From the NCBI GenBank assembly GCA_032719365.1, contig CM064866.1, forward strand, positions 11,428,950 through 11,492,949: DNA of 64,000 nucleotides, given 5' to 3'. The notes beneath the pieces were generated by a model, which had not been told where the DNA came from, did not search any database, and saw nothing but the letters and a program-made list of their open reading frames with translations. Below, one piece after another: positions 56,613 to 64,000 of the stretch (position 1 is the stretch's first letter; each line of letters opens with the position of its first letter). Both the position numbers and the translations under genes were made by a program. This DNA comes from Prinsepia uniflora. Lineage: Eukaryota > Streptophyta > Magnoliopsida > Rosales > Rosaceae.

Positions 56613-59303
56613 TGTAACGACCCGTCCCAAATTCCTAGATTAGATTAGTGACTAATCACGATTAGTGAGGCTAATCCGTGATTAGTTGAGCGAAATCGGA
56701 CGAACAATGCGAAATGACCGTTTTGCCCTTGATGGTGGCAAAACGTTGACTTTTCAATCGGGTGGTCAAATGGACTTTGACCGAGGACCGTGACGCAGCT
56801 CGTGACGTCACGAGTTCATAGACAGGTGGCACGTTCAATTCCGACGTTCGAGGAGGAAGTTATGATGTTTGGAAGCTTAGGGGCATTTTGGTAATTTTGG
56901 TTAAAAGGGGCAAATAGTTGACTTTTTGACCGAGAGGTCCGATGGCCAAGGGCCGAAGACCATTACGTAGATAAGGACGATACGAATCCATAGACAGGCG
57001 GCACGTCGAATTCGGACGTTCGACGGCGAAGTTACGGTTCACGAAAGTTTCAGGATACTATTCACGGTGACACGTTTTACGAGGTATCTTTGGACTTTAG
57101 TGGGCCCAGTTACTTTTCAACAACCAATGGATGATTGACAAGTGTCACCCATCCACTGGCTACCATTCCACATACACGTATAGCATCCCTAGCATTGCAT
57201 CGATCATTCCCATTTTCCCCAAAACCCGATCTCACCCTCCCCCTTAAACCACAACCCATCCATTCGATCATGATGAGAAGCCAGAGAGTAAGAGCGTGGT
57301 TGAGGAGGCAGGGGATGGTGGTTGAGAGTGGCTGGACCGCCATGCACGGCGGAGAAGACAGGTAACCCGATTACCCGATTAATGCCCATTTTTCCAGTAT
57401 TTTGAATATGACGTTATGGTTCGTTGTGGGTGATTGGGAGATGATTAGGGAGTTGCTAGGGATATTTTAAGAGGATTTGGAGGGTGGTTCACGGCGGAGG
57501 AAGGCTGGAAGGTGGCCGGGAAAAACAGGGACTGTGAGGGGTGATTTTTATGGATCGATTTAGGAGGTTTTGATTAGTTTGGTTAATTGGAATAGATTGG
57601 AAAGGAGAAAATAGGATTTTTAGGATTGAAATGGGACAAAACGGATGAGATTTGAGGGAGGAACCAGGCCGGACCGGTCACGCCGGTCCAGGAGAACCAG
57701 TGAACCGGCCAGACCCGGTTCGATCGCTGAGGACGATGCACTGTTCACCGGCGAGTGAGCCCACTCGTAGGGGCCTTTGGGCGGCGCGTTGCAGCGCGTG
57801 CTGGGGTTTCTGGGGATGTGTTCAACACACGAAATCTTCTATTCGATGTAACGAATATTTTGGGACTGGTTTCGTGTCAATCAGACATCGTTTCGATAGG
57901 TTACGGGGTGTTGGAAGGTTTAGGTTCGGTTTTAAAAATAGTTAGAAAATCGGGAAAATTATGGGACTTCAATGAGAGGTTTATGAGGCTATTAGTAACC
58001 CTCTAAATGAATTTGGACAGGTTTGGGAGTCCCGGTGACGACGATTGACCCGGGAGACGATTATGGCACGGGTATCGAGGCTCGGCTTCGGACGGTCTGT
58101 GAGTGGACTTTGATTTCTAAACTGTTATGCATGCATAAATGTTTTATATGGATTATGATTGTGATTATATGATGTTGATTTGGATATTTGTGAATTATAT
58201 GGTTTCACGTATTTCGAGGCGATTTACGTGCTTGCATGTAAATCGAGGTTTTCCGATTTTACTCTGATTTTCCATTCTTATGGTTTTGGAAATGGTTTAA
58301 TGAAATGATTTTGGATTTGAAAAGGTAAACTTGATTTATGAACTCTCGGACTTGAGGTTCAGTTGATTTAACGAGGCATCGGGCCGGAGGCCTAGTTGGT
58401 TTACGATTCGGACCAGAGGTCCAGTTTGTATGTGGATTCGGGCCTAGGGCCCAGTTATGTATTACAAATGGTTTTTATGGTTCATGACGGTTTATGGGAA
58501 CCGGCATGAACCCATGGAAGGATTTTATGGTTGATGACGGCTTATGGGGGCCGGGCATGAATCCTTGAAAAGTTTCAAGAATGATTTCAAAAGGTTTTTC
58601 ATATTCCATCCTTTATATATGATTGTCTCCTCCGGGGAGGGTCGTTGGCTTGGGTGGACCCCGGAGTAGTCACGGATCACTGACTGAGTGGAGTCGCCCC
58701 CCAGTTGGGTTCCTTACTCTCAGGATGGGCATGGTTCGTTACCTTCAGGGAGGGTCATTGATCTACGGACATTGACCTGGGTGGACCCTGGAGAGACTTG
58801 GGTTTGAGACCCCGGTTAGCACGCGCGTAGCTTTATTTTACCGTGACAGGTTCTGGATATTAATATAATGGATAAACATGATTTCAATTGGTTTGGGAAA
58901 TTACGTTTTATAATGATAAATGGATTTGGGGCTGAGACCCTAATTATGGTTGTTTAAACATATGTGTTTGAATAAATGGTTTTACTATGCATGCATGCTT
59001 TTTAGTAAAGGGTATAAAGGTCTTTTATAAATATGTTTTACGAAACTTATTCCTTTTTGTCCACACAGTCTTTCTGTTTTTAATACCCTTCAGGTTGACA
59101 GCGGATGTGGACTGTAGCAGAGATCGAGATATCACATGCCTCCTCCGGATCCTTGCGTACTCTGATAGCCCGAGAGGGCAAAGGTTGGAAATATCCCTTG
59201 TCTGACACTTCGTGTCAGACGGGAGCAGGGTCAACCCGCGTTAATCCCGCGGGGGGGGGGGGGGGGGGGGGGGGGGGGGTAATTATTGGGATGGGTCCTG
59301 TCA
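56613..59303 (+). mobile_element. Solo LTR of family F, TSD GTATG
   Basis: 2691 bp, TGTAACGACCCGTCCC...GGGATGGGTCCTGTCA, flanked by GTATG (56608-56612 and 59304-59308). Landmarks: TGACGTCA at about 56801, hairpin CCGCC-ATGCAC-GGCGG at 57337-57352 followed by GACAG/GTAACC, hairpin units 58340-58460, acceptor-like CCCTTCAG at 59093, hairpin GTCTGACAC-TTC-GTGTCAGAC at 59200-59220, poly-G 59251-59279. Confidence 0.92.
59251..59279 (+). repeat. 29-base poly-G tract
   Basis: Uninterrupted G run 25 bases before the LTR end. Other copies have GGGGGGATTGGGATGGG or short runs here, so the locus expands easily. Confidence 0.95.
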
Positions 59304-59308
59304 GTATG

Positions 59309-62300
59309 CCTCTTCTTTTCCCTAAATTGCTCTTGCTTAGTGGAATTGCAAAGTTTTTGTTTTTTGCTGGGTTTTTTAATCTCATTTTATTTATATTGTT
59401 TGGCTGGGTAATGGGTTTAATTGATTCGCATACTTAATCAGAAAGTGATATGCTTTCTTAGTGAATGGATGTTTATGGGTCTTGGTCCATGTACTCCTCC
59501 TGAGTCTTTCGAGTTCATTATTTCTCGAGGTTTTGAGCGGATTGCTGGCAACGTTGTCGAGGTTTTAATTTTTCAATGTTAACAGTACCTGATTTACTCT
59601 TTGGTGTGTGATTTTGTTGATTGGGAAAAACGGTTAATTGCTAAGTGCACTTCTACTATGTTATTTTTAATTAAAGCTTCAATTTTTGCTATCATTTAAT
59701 TGCTATTACAACTTTGTAGCCTGACAATGACATTTTTAAGCCTAAATTAGATGAATTTATACATTAATTGAAAGGCGTTGGGGTCATATTGATTTTCTGA
59801 TATGTTTGATTCTCTGGTTTTTTTTATCTGTTTTTGTGTTTTTGACTTGGGTGTTTTAACTCAATGTGATTTGGGTGTCAAATGATTAGTATGTGTAAGA
59901 AAAATTATTTCGGTTTTTGATTTAGAGTAAACTATTAGTTTTTAATTATTTCATGGTCAAGTTTGATTATTGGGTTAGGTTTCATGTATTGAATATTTGT
60001 ATGTTATTTTTGGCAAGTATTGAAGAAGAGGAAGAATTGGCATTGATTTTGGTTGATTTTAAAGGTAAATTTTTATTTGTTGTGTTAGTTTTTATTCTAT
60101 GATAATTTTTATTCTATGATTAGTATTATGAATTGAATTCTCAGTTTTCATTAGTTGCAAACTAATCCACTTCTACTATCTTATTTTTAATTAAAGTTTC
60201 AATTTTTGCTGTCATGTAGTCTTACAATGTCATTTTTAGCCTAAATTAGATGAATTTATACATTAATTGATGGGAGTTGGTGTTATATTGATTTTCTGAT
60301 ATGTTTGGCTTTCCATCTGTTTTTGGGTTTTAACTCAGTCTGATTTGGGTGTTGAATGATTAGTATGTGTAAAAAATATTATTTTGATTTCTGGTTTAGA
60401 GTAAATTGTTAGTTTTTAATTAGTCTAACAAATTAAAATTATTGTAAAATAGTACGATTGTCCAAAAGTTTCCAAGAATTTTCTGATATGTTTGTTTTCT
60501 TTGATAAATGATATTTAGCATTTTGCTTCCCACATATTATAGTTTCACGTTTTCATGTTTATATTTGAGATGTAGAATGTTAAATAGAAAAAAAAATGCA
60601 ATTGTAGTTGCAATTCTACTACAATGTGGAAGCTTTTATTTTTTTTATTTTGTTTGAAACTCGAAATGTGGAATTGGTAGTGTCTGGAATTCGTAATTCT
60701 TGAGTTCTCATGGTTTGTTAATTTTGTGCTAGTATATGTGGAGATGCATTCTAATCCATTTTAATTATTCAAAGACATTTGACTAACAAATTAAAATTAC
60801 TCTAAAATAGTACGACTTTCGAAAAATTTTGAACTATTGTTTTTTACAAGTTTTATTTTCAGGAGAATTGCATAGTACTTAAGAGTTTTATTATGTTGTG
60901 CAACCTATTGATTTGTATAAACTGTTAAGCTGTTTTAAAGTTCTGTAAAAATATTTTGATAATTATTTAGTCGCAGGATCGTGCGGGTTCATCGCTAGTT
61001 GGCTATTAATTTATCATCACAAGTAGATCGACATTATTAATTATTAGGCAAGGTTGGGAGTTTGTTTAGCAGTTGGAGGTTTAATATGATTAACAGCCTA
61101 CTAAAATAAGTTAAGTATAATTAAGTAATGACTAGATTTGTCATTTTCAATCTCTTTGTTTTTGTGTATACCATATATAATTTCTTGGCTTATTACACTA
61201 AGTGCACTAGGAACACGCCACAAAATCTCAAATGCACCAGGAATGGAAATTTGCCTCAGTGTGCTGCATCAACAGGTACATCGTCAAGTCTGTTGCACCA
61301 TCCGTCAGTCAAAGTTATTATGCCATTAATTTTGATGACATGGCAGTAATAGTAAAAAATTAGTAAGGGTAATTTAGATATTTTGTTCATTTTATTATAT
61401 TTTCTTTTAAAATTCTTTCTTCTTCATTCTCTTCGCGGACCATGGGTTCTGGAGAGTTCTGGAGGTTTGTAAATTCAAGCCTATAACTGTGTGTGTGTTG
61501 CTGGTAAATGGTAATTTTATTTTCAGTTTTTTGAGAGAGTTGGTAAATGGTAATAGTAAACTCAAATGCATGCAGCAACCAGTAGGCAAAAAGCTTCCTT
61601 TCTCATTTTCTACAAGTCAAATGCAGACAAAATGCAAAACAAGCCTCTGCACTTCAGAAAAATTAAGAAAAAAGAAAACCCCACTTGTATCCAAATTCAA
61701 AACTTCACTTCCAGTAAAAGCTAAAACACAAACCAACTGATTCAATTACAAACAAATGCTCACCATCTTTGACAAGCAAGAGATAAATTTGAAGGATCTC
61801 AAATAGTTGTGTAAAAACTTTTGTAGTCAAGAAAGTTCTGATAATCCAATTTGAAGTTGCACATTCATTTTTCTTCTTTGTTTCAGATGAGCTTTAATAG
61901 CTGGTCGGATTCCAGGTCGAAAAGCAGAAGAATTGGAGAGGTTTTCGATAATGAGACACTCTAATACTTTCGCAGAAAAAAGAAATCAGAATAAGAATGA
62001 AGATTGAAACTGTTGGCAGTGGTATGATCTATGGGTTTGAATAGTTGTCTTCCGCTGTGATGGTTTTTCGGTTTATGCATTATGTTCTTGTGCAGTAGTA
62101 GTTTAATTCTTGCAGTTTATCTCTCCCAAGGGAAAATCAAAATGTTTCTCTGGGAGTGAGATGTTTTTTATTTTTATCTTTTTACCTCAAGGTAGTTAAA
62201 TGTTTCAATGTACCAAATGCATTTTGTTGATGATGGGATAAAAAACATTACATTTCCTGTATAAATGATGGTATATGTTATGTATGGAATCTCAAATCTC

Positions 62301-62406
62301 AGAATCATCCATATGAACAGAAGGGATGAGATATCTTTCTATATATGTTTACTGTTTTACTCTATGATTCTTATAGCCTTATGAACAGGATTTGAAAGAG
62401 GTCACT
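59309..62406. other. AT-rich region without recognised genes
   Basis: Mostly T-rich sequence with intron-like character. An acceptor-like TTTCAG is followed by ATGAGCTTTAATAGCTGG and a 26-codon reading frame at about 61887-61967 of no recognised family. 62030-62400 looks like a 3' UTR. It may belong to transcripts from either strand. ORFs at 61128-61740 have no protein-like pattern. Confidence 0.4.
59641..60424 (+). repeat. Direct duplication, two copies of about 300 bp
   Basis: 59645-59950 and 60166-60424 share CCACTTCTACTATNTTATTT, AGATGAATTTATACATTAATTG, TTGATTTTCTGATATGTTTG and TAGAGTAAANTNTTAGTTTT in order, with moderate divergence and a spacing of about 520 bases. Confidence 0.8.
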
Positions 62407-62603
62407 TCAGACTACATATCTGCGAAGATAATCTACTCGAGTTGGATGCTTGAGCTTCATGAGAGCCTTAACTTCGTGCTTTCGAACCATTTCCCTTGAA
62501 ATATTTAAATTTCCTACAATCTCCCCTAATGTTTTGTCGCCTTTACCATCAAGCCCGTATCTCTGTCTGATCACCAAGCTTTCTTTCGGCTTCAGGGAAT
62601 AAG
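62407..62603 (-). CDS. Sigma-70 region 4, last exon of plastid-type RNA polymerase sigma factor (partial)
   Basis: Minus strand. After an acceptor-like CTCACTCAG (62604-62612) the frame reads LKPKESLVIRQRYGLDGKG, TLGEIVGNLNISREMVRKHE, VKALMKLKHPTRVDYLRRYVV and a stop at 62407. This is a complete sigma region 4 with its helix-turn-helix, which contacts the -35 promoter element. Nuclear-encoded plant sigma factors direct the plastid RNA polymerase. The VRKHEVKALMKLKHPTRVDYLRRYVV-type tail reminds me of SIG5, from memory only. No stop or frameshift in 197 bases. Upstream exons are not in the 280 bases before the truncated LTR at 62889, so they lie outside the window or are lost. It could be the 3' exon of a live gene with the LTR in its intron, or a fragment. 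Confidence 0.75.
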
Positions 62604-62888
62604 CTGAGTGAGAATACTCAGAGCAAGGATTAGCTTATACCCGAGGAACTAAATGCCTAATTGGTTCGTGCATGTCACCAGCAACACACACAAACTCAAG
62701 CCTGTAACTGTCTGTGTGTTCATTTTACTATTACCGTGGCTCTCCTATGCTTCGTAAAAAATTATGAAAATCAAGGCACTAGAATTAAGAAACATAGTTT
62801 GTGTGTTTCTTTTTTCTCTCATCAATAATATGATTCAACATGGGTTTACGTGGCAGCTCCGTTCCGATATGAATTGACGGAATACAGG

Positions 62889-64000
62889 TGACATGACTCA
62901 TCCCAATTCCCCCGGGATTAACGCGGGATGACCCTGCTCCCATCTGACACGAAGTGTCAGACAAGGGATATTTCTGACCTTTACCCTCCCGGGCAATCAA
63001 AGTACGCCAGGATCCGGAGGAGGTATGTGATATCTCCGTCTCTGTTACAGTCCACACCATATCCAACCTGAAGGGTATTAAAAACAGAAAGACTGTGAGC
63101 GGACAAAAAGTAATAAGTTTCACAAAACAAATTTATAAAAGACCTTTATACCCTTCACTAAAAAGCATGCATGCATAGTAAAACCATTTATTCAAACACA
63201 TATGTTTAAACAACCATAATTAGGGTCACATCCCCAAGTTCCGTAAATCCAAGTCACACGGGCTCCTGCCCAAATCCATAACATAATAACCATATGTGGG
63301 ATCTCAGCCCAAAACTACTTATCATCATAAACACAATTTCCCAAACCAATTGAAATCATGTTTATCCATTATATTTCATATCCAAGAACCTGTCACAGTA
63401 AAATAAAGCTACGCGCGTGCTAACCGGGGTCTCAAACCCAAGTCTCTCCCGGGTCCACCCAGGTCAATGTTCGTAGATCAATGACCCTCCCTGGATGTAA
63501 CGAACCATGCCCATCCTGAGAGTAAGGAACCCAACTGGGGGGCGACTCCACTCAGTCAGTGCTCCGTGACTACTCCGGGGTCCACCCAGGCCAACGACCC
63601 TCCTCGGAGGAGACAATCATATATAAAGGATGGAATATGAAAAATCTTTTGAAATCATTCTTGAAACCTTTCAAGGATTCATGCCCGGCCCCCATAAGCC
63701 GTCATCAACCATAAAATCCTTTCATGGGTTCATGCTGGTTCCCATAAACCGTCATGAACCATAAAATCCCCTTAATTTTTCCGAACTTTTAACTATTTTA
63801 AACCGACCCTAAACCTTCGGACAGCCCGAAACCTATCGAAACGATGTCCGATTGACGCGAGACCAGTCCCAAAATCTTCATTACATCGAATAGAAGATTT
63901 CATATGTTGAACAGTTCCCCAAATTATGGCCCACGCGCCCCAAGAAGGCTCAGAACACTATTCATCGTCTCCAGCAGTCGAACCTGCCGGTTCACTGGTT
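62889..64000 (-). mobile_element. Family F LTR, cut by window end, internally deleted
   Basis: Plus strand begins TGACATGACTCATCCC. It has the hairpin TCTGACAC-GAA-GTGTCAGA (62943-62961), CTGAAGGGTATTAAAAACAG acceptor segment and CATGCATGCA. It closely follows the reverse complement of 58480-59240. Near 63770 it jumps from CATGAACCATAAAATCC to CTTAATTTTTCCGAAC, which in other copies lie more than 1 kb apart, so the hairpin array and TATGCATGCAT segment are deleted. The other end is outside the window. Confidence 0.85.

Overview
The window looks like retrotransposon-dense, gene-poor plant nuclear DNA. The signs are a plant-type RING-H2 gene, the last exon of a plastid-type sigma factor, Tat-like Gypsy gag and integrase remains, a Cassandra-type TRIM carrying a 5S rRNA-like segment, and nested LTR elements with 5-bp target-site duplications (TSDs). 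A eudicot is most likely. A Rosaceae-like genome would fit, but that is an impression from memory and was not tested.

One long-LTR family dominates. I call it family F. It begins TGTAACGACCCGTCCC and ends GGGATGGGTCNTGTCA, with LTRs of about 2.7-2.9 kb, and occurs about ten times in both orientations. Two copies keep two LTRs: element X (1-12008, minus strand, left end outside the window) and element Y (21958-31489, plus strand, TSD TGAAG). Both have an initiator-Met-type primer binding site (PBS), a polypurine tract (PPT) and a 3.3-3.7 kb internal region with no recognisable gag or pol. Solo LTRs lie at 6804-9736, 47908-50739, 51134-53788 and 56613-59303. Cut copies lie at both window edges and an old relic at 12009-13244.

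12-18 kb: a broken RING-H2 gene (13957-14561) and a large inverted-repeat element whose left arm holds a 1.26-kb hAT-like insertion with 8-bp TSDs. 18.4-35.3 kb: element T1, a gag-only LTR element with a 25-bp minisatellite into which Y inserted. 35.8-42.4 kb: element T2, a minus-strand relative of T1 with a 360-codon gag ORF and the same minisatellite. 43.25-43.97 kb: the one clearly intact gene, a RING-H2 E3 ligase on the minus strand. 44.9-54.9 kb: a decayed Tat-like Gypsy element with an integrase relic and an antisense spliced coding region, split by two solo LTRs and the Cassandra element. 54.9-64 kb: an RNase H relic, a CCCGTTTAA-rich repeat, a possible non-coding exon hit by a solo LTR at a splice-donor-like GTATG, AT-rich sequence, and a sigma region-4 exon at 62407-62603.

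The most interesting signal is structural. Family F LTRs carry arrays of short hairpins whose arms change together (GGGT/ACCC, GGATTC/GAATCC, GGACT/AGTCC, GAGT/ACTC, TGGT/ACCA). They also carry a second covarying hairpin before a possible splice donor and a third near the LTR end. This points to structural constraint on RNA or DNA, or to palindrome-correcting repair. All alignments here were made by eye.
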